Source of the DNA: Ophioderma brevispina
Taxonomy: Eukaryota; Echinodermata; Ophiuroidea; Amphilepidida; Ophiodermatidae
Direction of reading: 5' to 3'
Assembly (NCBI GenBank): GCA_023653785.1
Contig: JAMKCH010057902.1
Coordinates: 62,001-126,000, forward strand
DNA: 64,000 nt
Shown in pieces: positions 22,211 to 32,254 of this stretch. The position numbers were made by a program, and so were the translations under genes. Positions within the stretch are counted from its first letter, which is position 1; each line of letters begins with the position of its first letter. Below the pieces are notes generated by a model that saw only the letters and a program-made list of their open reading frames with translations, was not told where the DNA came from and ran no database searches.

Positions 22211-22522
22211 ATTACAATCAGTAAGAAAAAAAACAAGCACTGATCAGCTAGGATTTGAACCTGAGACCTTGCAATTACTGGATGGATTCTGAACTAACTG
22301 ACCTAAAGACTTTGACTGGGATGAGTTGTGATACTATATCTATAGGTCGTCAGTTTAACTCCATTCCTCCTACATCTTTTAATCTTTGAAAGACAATTTT
22401 GATTGGAAATCACTTTCAAAATTGCAATTTTAAAGAGAAAAGAAACGGAAACATGTATGTTGGAATAGTTGATGTCAGAGGGATGGGGATGATCAGTGCT
22501 TGTTTTTCTCACTGATTGTAAT
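22211..22522. mobile_element. Small TIR element enclosing a tRNA-like segment
   Basis: The left end attacaatcagt...acaagcactgatca (22211-22246) is matched in reverse by tgatcagtgcttg...actgattgtaat (22490-22522), giving arms of about 33-36 bp that differ mainly in the A/T run. Between them lies a minus-strand tRNA-like block (22233-22315). This is a MITE that captured a SINE, or a SINE pair joined tail to tail. Confidence 0.75.
22233..22315 (-). mobile_element. tRNA-derived SINE head (A and B boxes)
   Basis: On the minus strand, TTAGGTCAGTTAGTTCAGA resembles a Pol III A box / D-arm, and AGGTTCAAATCCTAG, about 35 bases on, matches the B box. The stems are mostly lost, so this is not a functional tRNA gene. 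A T-rich run follows the B box. Confidence 0.6.
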
Positions 22523-22684
22523 TTCTGTTGTGTATTAGATGTTTCAAATATATTCTTTTTACAAAATAACAGAATAACATACAAAAACAGAAAATATGAC
22601 AGTGTTCAAGTGTTCAAGACAGTGTTCAAGATTTGACTAACATTGACTGAACATTGAAGTTTTTGTTGCCACTCTATATTTCAA

Positions 22685-22731
22685 ACAGTCATAACACCCC
22701 AGAAGTTTAAGCTAGAGGGTGTTATGACTGT
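22685..22731. repeat. Perfect 15-bp hairpin
   Basis: ACAGTCATAACACCC (22685-22699) pairs exactly with GGGTGTTATGACTGT (22717-22731) across a 17-base loop. No terminator role is expected in an animal intron. It may be a MITE end-pair or a hairpin RNA source. Confidence 0.85.
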
Positions 22732-23154
22732 CATTTTGTTGGACAGTTTAATTTAACAAATGGTAGAAAAATAAGTAGCCTTTCAAAATAATATTGAAAA
22801 TTAGCAAAATGTTATCCCTACACCTAATTTTTGAAGGGCTTACAAGTATTATGTCATCATAAAAGACCCAAAAATATTGGAATATAGGCTTTCAAGTATA
22901 CACTAGTCAAAATCTCACACTATATACCATGTGTGTATTATTTTTGCCTCAAAGCACCTATTTTGCAAAGATTTGTCAAATTTGGCATGTATATTTGCAA
23001 TGCATTTGGACAGGGAGAGTAATCTAAGCACAAGTTAAATGTGGAATCTTTGCCTATTTTGGCCATCAAATGTGAGAATGGTTTGAACACAGACATGCTG
23101 ATCAAGATTAAAAAATAGGCATGTTTAATATCACAACAATTTAGAACTAAAACC

Positions 23155-23192
23155 GGGGGGGGGGGGGGGGGGAAAAAAAAAAAAAAAAAAAA
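23155..23192. repeat. (G)18(A)20 tract
   Basis: An uninterrupted G run (23155-23172) adjoins an A run (23173-23192). It is polymorphism-prone and may be affected by assembly or sequencing error. Confidence 0.9.
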
Positions 23193-23195
23193 TCA

Positions 23196-23333
23196 AGGTT
23201 TTGATACACAAATATATATTTCTGGATGCTGTAAGGGTCATTTATGCCTATATAACTCTATAGTTTGGAATCTGTTATTCAAGGAATTCAAGATTTTGCC
23301 CCCCCCCCATTTTAAAAGCTACTGCAACCCTGC
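23196..23333 (-). mobile_element. hAT-type element fragment, CAGGGTTGC family
   Basis: On the minus strand, this starts CAGGGTTGCAGTAGCTTTTA at 23333 and continues through cttgaataacagattc and catccagaaat. It matches the left part of the hAT element at 26664-27083. The other terminus is not found; the match stops at the G/A tract. Confidence 0.75.
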
Positions 23334-23480
23334 TGGGGGCAGAATAAACATGTTCCAAGCAGTTTCATTCTGAAAGCTAAGTTTTCCTGAGGTTTTGGTA
23401 GTAACCTTTTTAGATTTATTGGAACTGTACTCCCTTGTTCTTGCCCTTTTTATGGCCTGTCACAATCTGAAATGACACCC

Positions 23481-23725
23481 TACAGGCCAAAGGTGGGAAT
23501 ATCACAAATTGTGTGCAATGGCCAAGAAGGTCACAATCATGTGATTTCAACGTTTGTTGTGGCATCAAGAATTTTTTTTCAAAATTCAATAGGGAGAGGA
23601 TTCACAGTGATATTCAGCTTACCATCAGGTTTTTTTAGATTATACATGGGATTGTTTACTATTGAGATGGTATGGGACGGTTGGTAAAGTTACCATGGAA
23701 GATGACCCAAGGAATGGTTGATGGT
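23481..23725 (+). repeat. Duplicated segment, copy A
   Basis: The sequence from tacaggccaaaggtgggaat to atggaagatgacccaaggaa matches 25058-25302, in the same orientation and about 1.58 kb apart, with diverged spacing. It suggests an old local duplication or an unidentified repeat. Confidence 0.75.
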
Positions 23726-23969
23726 TGACCATCTCCATGATTGAGAAGTTGTATTGATTCGGGAGGTCAAGGGGGGGCAATCTGTACCATGGTTGTGTGA
23801 TGTTATCAATGAGCGGTGTCAATGTGTGATGATGATGAATCTAGGCACGATCAGATTAAAGTCATGAAGGGGGCGATTACCCACGGGTACCAAAGTAGGC
23901 CCTCTAGGATTTCACGTCATAATAATGATGCTGCCATCTGATATTCCCCCTTAGTGTTGAATTTGAAAT

Positions 23970-24116
23970 AAGTGGATGACCTGACGCTTGCTGAGAATCG
24001 AACCCATCACATGTCTAGTAAGCTCCCCCAAAAACGAGGTTTTAGATATTTTTCGCGAAGGGACCAGTGACGATACAACTGAGTTTGAATCCCAGCAAGT
24101 GTCAGGCCATCCAAGT
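23970..24116. mobile_element. Foldback with B-box-like arms (tRNA-like SINE pair)
   Basis: The left arm (agtggatgacctgacgcttg...gaatcgaaccc) is the inverse of the right arm (gagtttgaatcccagcaagt...gtcaggccatccaagt). Each arm, read outward, contains a B-box-like GGTTCGATTCTC or GTTTGAATCCC. Arms are about 35 bp and the spacer about 77 bp. It could be two SINE heads in opposition. Confidence 0.65.
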
Positions 24117-24379
24117 GTGCTTTAAACAGGGATGTAACTTATCAGTGATCTCAAAATCAATGGGCCCCTGCCTGATTATTTTAGTGGAGGACAAGACTAC
24201 TTGGTATCTGGATCCAAAATGATCTAAATGGGATTAGAAATACATCACTGAAATCTCAGAAATAAGGCAATGTGGCTTTCATGCTACGCATGTTAAAAAG
24301 TTTGGTTTTAATCATTAAAGAGCTCATCGCCGGTGTATTAAAGGTTACAGTAGACCCTGTTGGAATATGTGACTCAATA

Positions 24380-25057
24380 TGCATTCCTCCTTAACTGTGG
24401 CAATCCAAACTCTGAGAAAGCTGCCAAAAAAGAGCATGTAGGATAGTCCTGGGCAGGAATTTCACTTTTTATTCTGATTGCATGCGTGATTGTGAATGGA
24501 CTTGTACTATGATCAGGAGGTGTGGTGGAACATTGTCTAAGGTTTGCTGAAGGGCTTTCCAATAATTCCAGAAACAATGATCTGGCTCCCTCCGTCAGGA
24601 GAAATGTTCTGGTCGCAAACCTGCGAGTAGATGACAAATTTGTCAGCTTTTTCCCAGAGAACATCTCGTTTTAATCTGGCACTATCCCCATTTTTTGGTC
24701 AGTTTATTAAATGATTGTGTAATCGATCTATTAAGGTTTTGTACCCTGCCCAGGTCTTGTCCTTTGATCGTAACAGCCCCCATCAAAATTCCCTGAGTTT
24801 TCATTTGTCTCATTTGTATTATAACTTTTTTTGTTCACCTTTGATGATGTCATATTTGGTTAATATATCTTATAAGTGATAGTGCAATCTGAATTGTTTA
24901 CTGGCCATTTAATATTTTAATAATTGTGCATAGATTCATGTTGAATTATGTAATTTTTAGATTATGACTGGTGACTATTGTGTTTGTAATTTCTCATGCA
25001 ATTCAGCCAGACGGCTGATATTTGATAAAAATAAAATATACTTGAATACTTGAATAC
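24380..25057 (+). mobile_element. Degenerate non-LTR retrotransposon 3' end
   Basis: Conceptual translation in changing frames recovers pieces of a LINE RT C-terminus: QKRACRIVLGR near 24425, then EHCLRFAEGLSNN, then RRNVLVANLRVDDKF near 24595, and a GTIPIF segment near 24680. The 3'UTR ends with agccagacggct (a small stem), gataaaaataaaatatactt and a short (cttgaata)n tail at 25057. This layout is typical of Jockey/CR1-like LINEs. It carries many stops and frameshifts, and it ends exactly where duplicated segment B begins. Confidence 0.7.
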
Positions 25058-25302
25058 TACAGGCCAAAGGTGGGAGGGCATATCAAAATGTGTGCAAGGG
25101 CCAAGAATCACCATCATGTGATTTCAAGTTTGTGTGGCATCAAAGACTTTTTTTCAAATTAAATAGGGGGAGGGATTCACAGTGATAGTCAGCCTACCAT
25201 TCAGTTTTAGATCTATTACACTATGGCTTGTTACTCTTGAGCGAGCATGGTATGCTTGATGTTCGGTAAAGTACATGGAAGTGACCCAAGGAAGTCATGG
25301 TT
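25058..25302 (+). repeat. Duplicated segment, copy B
   Basis: Partner of 23481-23725 (tacaggccaaaggtgggagg, catgtgatttcaa, gattcacagtgata, acatggaagtgacccaagga). It abuts the LINE tail at 25057. Confidence 0.75.
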
Positions 25303-25477
25303 ATAATGATATCTGCAGTAAGAACCACTATGGCAAATATAAAAGTGAATTCACAGTTTGAAACAAGAAGTGTTCCACTACTCAGGTGTCACTAAAACGT
25401 CAAAAGTATGATTGTTTTGGCCTTGATGTTAACGCTTTCATAAAAAAAAAATATCCCATCTGACAGGGATTAATCTA

Positions 25478-25719
25478 AGAACTGTTTCTTTGGTACAAAA
25501 ATGTGAAATTTCGAATTTTGTATAGGAGCAAATACGAAATTCAGTTTTTTTTTTTTTTTTAATTTTTAATTAAGGAAATTAAAATCGCCTTTTTTCTCTC
25601 TTTTAAGACATTTCTGTAGCCAAATGCAAGGTAAGAAATCTATTGAGTGTCTAATCTACATGAAATTACTTTTATGACACAATATTAGGGTGCCTCAAAA
25701 TCTCTTGTTGCACCTTTAA
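25478..25719 (-). mobile_element. TTAAAGGTGC MITE (T2/Kolobok-like), one end lost
   Basis: Read on the minus strand from TTAA at 25716-25719: AGGTGCAACAAGAGATTTTG, then segments matching 56675-56925 (ttgagtgtctaatctacatg, acatttctgtagccaaatgc, gtataggagcaaatacgaaa). The distal terminal repeat is missing. It contains an expanded T-run at about 25546-25561. Confidence 0.8.
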
Positions 25720-26467
25720 GCAAAATGAGTCATCTGACAAGCAAAATCAAAATTCATTTTTCAATTTCAGTTTATAAATGTCTTTTATTTTATGGGTTTT
25801 ATTTTGTTGAAAACCCCATCTTCGTTGGACTTTGGTTCCAGAGATATGGTAATTTTAGTGTTGCTCAGAACACAGAAATACAAAGGAATGTAAACATTGA
25901 AATTGGCTATCTCAAAGTCAGTGTTAGCAATAAATACCTCATTTGGTTAGATCACCTTTCATATAGGTTTTTTTTTGTAAAATGTGTAACTATTTTGTGT
26001 ATATGAGGGCCTAGATCACAAGGAGCAGGGAGTGTAACATTAATAAGGTCCTCTTGTACCTTTCAATAAACAATTATCTATAGGGTCTGGTTAAATATGA
26101 TTTTTGCAAGCTTCAAACTTAAGCATAATTAATGCCCATATAGAAATTACCAATTTCTCAACATTTTCTAATTATAACTCACTTTACAAAAATAATTTGA
26201 GGGATTCACATTATTGAAAAGACGTTGTCGTAGGTTCAAATTCTGTTGTATTTGCAATGCATTGTGGGAAATTGGTTGACAACTCTACAACCTATGTAAT
26301 ACAAAACCATGATAAGTTTGTGTGGTATACTGGTATAGTCAAGAGGAGGAAGAATGATCTTCCCATAATGCATTTCTCCCAATACAATTTTTGCACAGGT
26401 GGTCACATGAGTCTATATAGTGACAAAAGTACCTAAATGAACAAAACTCATCCCAATCTTGCAATTT
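25720..26467. other. No gene; holds one reversed ATGCATTGTGGGAA repeat
   Basis: At 26361-26400, cccataatgcatttctccca with aatacaatttttgcac is the inverse of the repeats at 27281-27320 and 38926-38970. A related aatgcattgtgggaaattgg lies at about 26257-26276. The rest is unique AT-rich DNA. Confidence 0.6.
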
Positions 26468-27245
26468 GATGGGGGATAGCCCAATTTCATATATAAAATT
26501 TTCTTTTCAATTAGACCTCCATACCTCATCTGCAAAGTTTCACATTGATATCAGTTTAATCTGTTTTGATAAGAGTTGAAAACGTGATTTTGTACGCCCA
26601 AAAGAAAACTGTGTAACTGTAAGACTAATATTGGTTGACCAAAATGGGGTATGTGTTTGCTCACAGGAGTTTCATTAGCTTTTAAAACTGGGGTCAACAT
26701 CTTGAATTTCTTGAATAACAGATTCAAAACTATAGGTATAAATAACCCTTAAAACATCCAGAAATGTAAATTTGTGCACCAAAACCTTAAAGGCTCTATC
26801 AGGGATTTGCTAGATCAGAAAATAAAAAAAAATCATAGAATAAAATGATTTTTGCTTGTATTTAAGGACACTTACCTGCAACATGTAAGTGAACGGAGAG
26901 TCATATCTTTGAATGTTGAGTTTTCTTCCTTTTCTTTCAAATGATTGATGAGAATTGTACTTAGACACATTCTTCACAAAGCCATTCCTGTAAAGTTCAA
27001 ATATTTTGACTCTTTCAGATGGATCACTGGTAGTGTCTTTATGGAGGTGTATGGCACAATGACCCCTTGTAATGCAACCCCTGTTTGCTCATAACACCCA
27101 TACCAAACACCTTTTTAGCACTAAGATTTTACAGGGTAAATGAAAAAAATAGTAGCTTTCTTCCAACACCAAAGTTATAACTACTTCCAGTAACACTGGG
27201 GGTCCTGGACACAAGGCTATTCCCAATTAGGCCATGGACCTTTAA
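26468..27245. mobile_element. TTAA MITE, ATGGCCCGAT family, split by a hAT element
   Basis: The outer parts (26468-26663 and 27084-27245) together match the uninterrupted copy at 50642-51002: gatagcccaattt, ctgttttgataagagttgaa, atattggttgaccaaaatgg; then cataacacccataccaaaca, agattttacagggtaaatga, aatagtagctttcttc, ggccatggaccTTTAA. The 3' TTAA is at 27242-27245; the left TTAA has decayed. Confidence 0.85.
26664..27083 (+). mobile_element. hAT-type element nested in a TTAA MITE, perfect 8-bp TSD
   Basis: The termini are CAGGAGTTTCATTA (from 26664) and TAATGCAACCCCTG (to 27083), inverted repeats with a few mismatches. TTTGCTCA occurs directly before (26656-26663) and after (27084-27091), an exact 8-bp target duplication as expected for hAT. 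The 50.8- and 62.2-kb copies of the host MITE lack the insert. It is about 420 bp with no transposase. Confidence 0.88.
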
Positions 27246-27280
27246 GTACTTTTGGTCAATATAGACTCATGTTACAACCA

Positions 27281-27320
27281 GTGCAAAAATTGTATTGGAA
27301 GAAATGCATTGTGGGAAAAA
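27281..27320 (+). repeat. Dispersed ATGCATTGTGGGAA repeat
   Basis: gtgcaaaaattgtattggaa followed by gaaatgcattgtgggaa is nearly identical to 38926-38970, and to 26361-26400 in reverse. Three copies lie within 13 kb. Class unknown; no ends defined. Confidence 0.75.
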
Positions 27321-27354
27321 ACGATACCTCTTGGTATAGTCCGTAGTCTTTTTA

Positions 27355-27729
27355 TGGTGTCCAAACATAGTGGTTCTCAAATATGATCTAGCCAGAGATC
27401 AACGTCTGGATCTTTCACTGAATTCCGCAGGCTAGCCTGGAAAAAGTGTGGGAATTGGGAACCTGGTTCCCGGGAAATCTTACTATTTGGAGGGAAATTA
27501 TGTCATGTAAATAAAGAAATACATAAGAATTGAAGGGAAATTTTGAAATCTTGGAGGGAAATTTTGATTGTGTTCCTGGGAAATTTGGCATTTTTTCCAG
27601 CCCCGTCCGCAGGTCCTTGTCTGCATTGTTGCTCCAACAGTGGGCAGAACAAGAAATGTTCCATTGTTTGTGGTGCTGTTTTAGGCAAATGCACACTTGA
27701 AATGTGATCCACAGACATGCAAAATCCAT
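27355..27729 (-). mobile_element. LINE ORF2 C-terminal fragment, interrupted by a hAT MITE
   Basis: Outside the insert (27614-27729 and 27355-27423), the minus strand matches the LINE fragment at 45930-46330. It encodes TAPQTMEHFLFCPLLEQQC (compare TAPQTMEHLLVCPLLEQQC there), then, after the insertion, the AEFSE tail. The fragment is short and disrupted. Confidence 0.85.
27432..27605 (-). mobile_element. hAT-type MITE, CTGGAAAAA family, perfect 8-bp TSD
   Basis: This 174-bp element has termini CTAGCCTGGAAAAAGTG and CATTTTTTCCAGCCCCG and is flanked by TCCGCAGG on both sides (27424-27431 and 27606-27613). The uninserted LINE copy at 46010-46022 reads ttccgcaaggtcc. The interior is the family's run of ttggagggaaatt blocks. 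It is non-coding. Confidence 0.92.
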
Positions 27730-28309
27730 TTTCTTTCCAATATTTGTAATATCGTATTATAGGCCTACAGTTCTAATGTAAAATGCTTTCAAAACTTTTC
27801 AGTAAACCTTGCACTGGCAAAGGTGTAAACAAATTGTTGTTGGAAGTGAATGCCAATTTAGAGTTTAAAAATAGACTTCTCTCGGGCAAATGCTGGTCGC
27901 TTGCAGTATTTTGAATCCTGTGAATTGCCAATACACCTGTGCGTATCTTTGTTTTAGTTTGTTAGAACAGTGATACCTGCTAAATTGCCAATTTTTTTCA
28001 CTGTCTAGTTAAATTGGATCATCTACCTTTAAAGAAAGTTCCTGTGTTACAGTCGAACCAGACTCCCAACTTTGATAGGAGTCAGGGCTTTGAGTGACTT
28101 GGGGGAAAATGTGTCCTTGACCTAGTAAGCTCTTAGGTCTGGCTTGTAAAAAAACTAAGTCATTTTGGGTGGGTGCAACTTTGTCCCCATTCTTTCACTG
28201 AAATGTTATCTTTATTAGCCAACATTACAATTTCTGAGAAGTTACCCTAATGTTCTTCTTTTAGTTACATACAAAACAAGATAAAATACTAGTAGTAGTG
28301 ATATTTACA
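27730..28309. other. No gene or clear repeat seen
   Basis: Unique intronic DNA with moderate composition. Confidence 0.5.
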
Positions 28310-28464
28310 GAATAAAGGTACTGTTTTTAGCCTCTGCCGTGTATCTATCATATCATATCATATCACACGGGCAACAGTATTATTTTAAGTAGAACAAAAA
28401 TAGTGCTGTTACACGTGTGATATGACTCGATAGATACATTGCAGAGGCTAAAATACCTTTATTC
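28310..28464. repeat. 155-bp foldback element
   Basis: gaataaaggtactgttttta...gcctctgccgtgtatctatc at 28310-28386 is the inverse of 28397-28464 (gatagatacattgcagaggc...taaaatacctttattc). Arms are about 70 bp with a loop of about 10 bases. An atcat microsatellite has expanded in the left arm (28347-28366). Such a transcript would fold into a long hairpin. Confidence 0.85.
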
Positions 28465-28689
28465 TCATTCTTTAACACTTCATTCAAAATAAGAAGCTAT
28501 ATTAGTAACATAATACTAAAATTATGATAGATTTCATCTTTGAATGAACTACCCCGTCTTTTTAAATCGATCAGTCCGCTGTTACTATGCGCCTTTGAAT
28601 GGCCCGAGCAGTGCATATGCGTATCGTGTTGATGTGTACGCGCTGTACCATGTGATAGAACCAATGAAATTGCGTAAAAAAATATGTGT

Positions 28690-29233
28690 TTAAAGCAAAA
28701 TTAGCACATTTTTTTGAAGAGCGCCCACAATTTTTCAAAACATTTGAGATTTTTACACGGTTGCATTGGTAACTGGCTAGTAAACTATCCCCGCATTAAT
28801 GGTTAAGGATGTGTCGCAAACGAAGGAATTTTGTAACTAGAATAATTAATATCGGGATCCCGATAATAATTCAACGGCTGCTGGAAATGGCCTTCCAATA
28901 TGAAATAGCCGGGAAATAGCGCCATGTATGTATCTACGCTCATATATTAGTTGTTTTATTGGTTCAGGCAAGTCAAGTTAGAGGTCATTTTCTTGAGGTG
29001 GCACTATTTCATCATGGACGGACATAAACTTAGCATTTCCAGCTCTGCCGTTAAGTACAATCTAGGATCCCAATTCTAATTACAAAAATCACTAATTTTA
29101 TGATAAATACGCATTTTTGAGCATTCTCGTTCACAGGTGTAGTTTTCTAGACAATTACCAACAAAGCTGTGCAAAAATATCAAATTTTGAAAATTGGGGG
29201 CGCCCTTCAAAAAATGTGCTAATATTGCTTTAA
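28690..29233. mobile_element. TTAAAGC MITE (T2/Kolobok-like), long TIRs
   Basis: TTAA (28690-28693) is followed by AGCAAAATTAGCACATTTTT, then gaagagcgcccacaattttt. The right side is its inverse, ending in GCACATTTTT-type sequence reversed, GTGCTAATATTGCT, and TTAA (29230-29233). The TIRs extend over about 100 bp (including the ttggtaactg/caattaccaa block). Relatives lie at 46441 and 57803-58728. The interior has a 14-bp palindrome, ATCGGGATCCCGAT, at 28851-28864. Confidence 0.87.
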
Positions 29234-30638
29234 GGTAAGTAAGCTTAACCTGCAGGGTGATAGTTGCAGTGAAGGTATCAAAATATTCTTTGAAAAAGTT
29301 CTCCTAAATATGACCTCATTTGATCAAAAAGATTCTCCCTATTATAACTTAGTTTGTGCAGCAAGGCCACTTTGCAGGTTACCATTGAACTAGGGAATTT
29401 GGGATGCTGTACAAGAAGAGTTGGTGATTCTAATAATCTTGTTGAAATGTACAAAGTGGAATGTTTATGGACATGTGTTAGTTGAAATAATGAATGCCTG
29501 TACACGCACATATTGACCGGGACTTGTGGTGTTATTTTCCTGGAACAAGACAACGACAGAAACCAGCAACATTAATAAAGTGAATACATGCAATATGAAC
29601 ATGTGTTTTGATAAAAGGCATGCTCTCCACGCATGCTTCATATGAGATTGCAAAGATTGGCTTCATATTCAGTATGATGTATGTCCTAAACCGTGACGGC
29701 ATAGACCGGTGTACACGAGCATGCATGCATAATTTCAGACTCTCAAAATATTGGTGTTTTTCTCCATATTTGTGTGTCTGCAGCTGTTTGCAGTAATATT
29801 CACTTACAAAGCTAAAATATCACATTTATTTGCCCTAAATAAGTTCTGTGAGTGTTCCGTGGCTCACAGCCTACAATTCATCTTGGATGTAGTTTACCAA
29901 ACTTAACAAAAAGCCAAAGATTGCGGAATGAAATTTCCCAAACTAAAAAAAAAAAAATACAGAAAAAAAACTTTGAGAAGTTGTTCAAAATGACATTGTT
30001 ATTTTATGAACTTGTAGATGGTGAGTTGTGGTTCCAGAAATAGGTCAAATCAAATACATTCATGATTTTTCACACAGTAATTCAACAGTTACCAGAGCAA
30101 TTTTGGCTATCATAAAGCTTTCCTTGATGATCCACAGTTATGTCTTCGTAATAACTTATCTCCTTTTTTCAAAAAGAAGAAAAAAATAGAAAATTGACAA
30201 ATGTGACGGCACATTAGTCTATATGCTGTGAAATGTACCGTATTGCTTATTTGTACCCATTCCGAATGAACCTGAATAACATCTGTACCAGATGAAAAAG
30301 CATTTAAACCATTAAAAAGGCCAATTTCTTTCACAAAAAAAGGACATTTTTTCAACACTATTTAATTCTAAGCTGGGAAAGGTGTAAAGCACTTCAAGGT
30401 GTGATAAAAATGTGTACTTGAATAATGAATGAATGAAAGATCCTTCCGTTATAGAGTTTAGATAGAGCTATTGAAATGCAACAGTGGTTTCTAGCACTGG
30501 ACCTCCTGGCATTGATGTAAGTGGCTCAAACACAAAATGGTCATTTCCCTTGTAAATTGACTACACTATACATTTATCAGAGTAAGGGTTTTTAGTGTGT
30601 TTTTTTATTTTACTAACATAGGCTTCAATATCAGACAA
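29234..30638. other. No gene or clear repeat seen
   Basis: Unique intronic DNA. A-runs lie near 29945-29970. The overlapping open frames at 29278-30043 have no recognisable domains. Confidence 0.5.
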
Positions 30639-30960
30639 TCAATGTCCAAAGGGGAGATTGTTTCCATGACGATATGGCCATGGTGTGGCCCATTGTCCGA
30701 TACCATGATAACAGCGAATAGTCCAATCGCACCATCCCATGATATTCTTGATTGACATAGCCAATTTATTCTCATTACAAATCACCCCCTGGACAGCACC
30801 ATCGTATAAAAGTCCATTTGGAAGTGCGTGGGCTTTAAGAAGGAAATTTATAACTTCAAAAACCATACTTGAATTAAAATAATTATGCTGCAAATGAGCA
30901 TGGGGCTAGCTAACAAAAACTGTTACGTCTGCATGTGACCTATAAAATGGCAGTCGTCAT
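30639..30960. promoter_or_regulatory. Repeat-free, information-rich island (candidate regulatory element)
   Basis: Balanced composition with words such as ccatggtgtggcccattgtc, atttattctcattacaaatc, tgcgtgggctttaagaagga and aataattatgctgcaaatga. No repeat copy exists elsewhere in the window. The longest open frame (minus strand, 84 codons) lacks a domain. Regulatory function is inference. Confidence 0.3.
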
Positions 30961-31050
30961 TCTATATAGTGAGATATTATAATTGACAGTAAACCCATCC
31001 CTTTTAGTCACATATTGAGCTGAGTAACATGGCTCAATAAATGCACTCTC

Positions 31051-31420
31051 AATCATTTTGGACAGAACCAGTCAATTCTGCCACCTGATTCTAATGGCAA
31101 AATTCACTCCGAGGAGAAGTGATAGGATGTCCACTATCAATGAAACATGACTCAAACATGACTTAATCATGGCCGTGAGCTGTGTGGAACATGACCCAGT
31201 CAGATCTCTAGCAATCATTTTGGACATAACCACTTGATTACACCACCTGATTCAAATGAGATGTCCACTCTGGATACAGCATAACTTAATCATGACATTG
31301 AGCTGTGGAACAAGACCCAGTGAGACCCATTCCAATCATTTTGGACCAATCTTCTCTAGTTTGCAGCCCAATTTGGCAATATTCACTTAAAGACATGATA
31401 GGAAGCTAGTGCAGTAAGTG
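31051..31420 (+). repeat. Diverged tandem-like repeat, about 3 units
   Basis: The anchor aatcattttggac recurs near 31051, 31213 and 31334, each followed by partly matching sequence (cacctgattctaatg / cacctgattcaaatg; gagctgtgtggaacatgacc / gagctgtggaacaagaccca). Units are about 120-160 bp. Just downstream, 31500-31570 (cccatcccacaatgca...aaagaggtcatgtga) recurs at about 62025-62080. Confidence 0.65.
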
Positions 31421-31788
31421 AAATGTCTACTTTAGATGAAACACAAAACTTAATCATACCTTTTCCGCATCAGAAGTGATAAGATGTGTTCATCCGGAGA
31501 GTAAATTAAACCCATCCCACAATGCACTGCATTTGGAAATTATGCCATAAAGAGGTCATGTGACTCTGGATTGTATCTAGTCACAAAACCCTGACTTTTC
31601 TTTCTTCTTTTTTTACAGGTATATCAGCTCTAATCCAATTTTGGGATGATTTTGAAGTGCTCATTCATTAACCTTTTGTGTTCATATTTTTCAGATATGA
31701 ATATTAATTTGATAGCATCATACAAATGTAGAGCAACAATGTTTAAAACCCTCCAGAGGTGCTTACCAATATGTAACCATTTTATGAC

Positions 31789-32254
31789 TTACCGTACACA
31801 CTCGGGTATAAGCCCACCCCCCTAAAAGGAAGATTTTATTTCAAAATAGGGGTGGGCTTATACCCGGGGAGGAGCTAGAACTTGGAAGCAAATATCAGAT
31901 ACAAAATTACAATATCATTTCAAGAGCATATTATTCACCAGATAACATTTAATGTATACTTTAGTTGTAGCAGATATTAAAACATTAAAAATAAATTTTC
32001 CCATCACATTCCTCAAAGTAATTACACTAGCAAATAAGCCATCCCAATGTATTGGGCCCAACATTGATGGCTCTATAAAATAGTTCATTTTTAAAATGTG
32101 ATTTTGTTTGTGTAATTACTGCCACATTGTTCCTGAATGCTAAAATTACCACCTGGGCATATACCCGAGTGTATGCTAGCTCCAGTATTTTCTTTAAAAA
32201 TTGGGGGGTGGGCTTAAACCCAAAGGTGGGCTTATACCCGAGTGGTTACGGTAA
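31789..32254. mobile_element. MITE with ACTCGGGTATAAGCCCACC ends
   Basis: The left end TTACCGTA + 3 + ACTCGGGTATAAGCCCACC (31789-31818) and its inverse (32225-32254) agree in 28 of 30 positions. The core GGGTATAAGCCCACC is reused inside: inverted at about 31850-31866, as gcatatacccgagtg near 32157, and as ggggtgggcttaaaccc near 32205. The element is about 466 bp and non-coding. I recognise no superfamily with confidence. Confidence 0.87.

Noticed and set aside
22233..22315. Functional tRNA gene on the minus strand
   Set aside because: Boxes are recognisable, but stems do not pair and the block is embedded in a TIR element.
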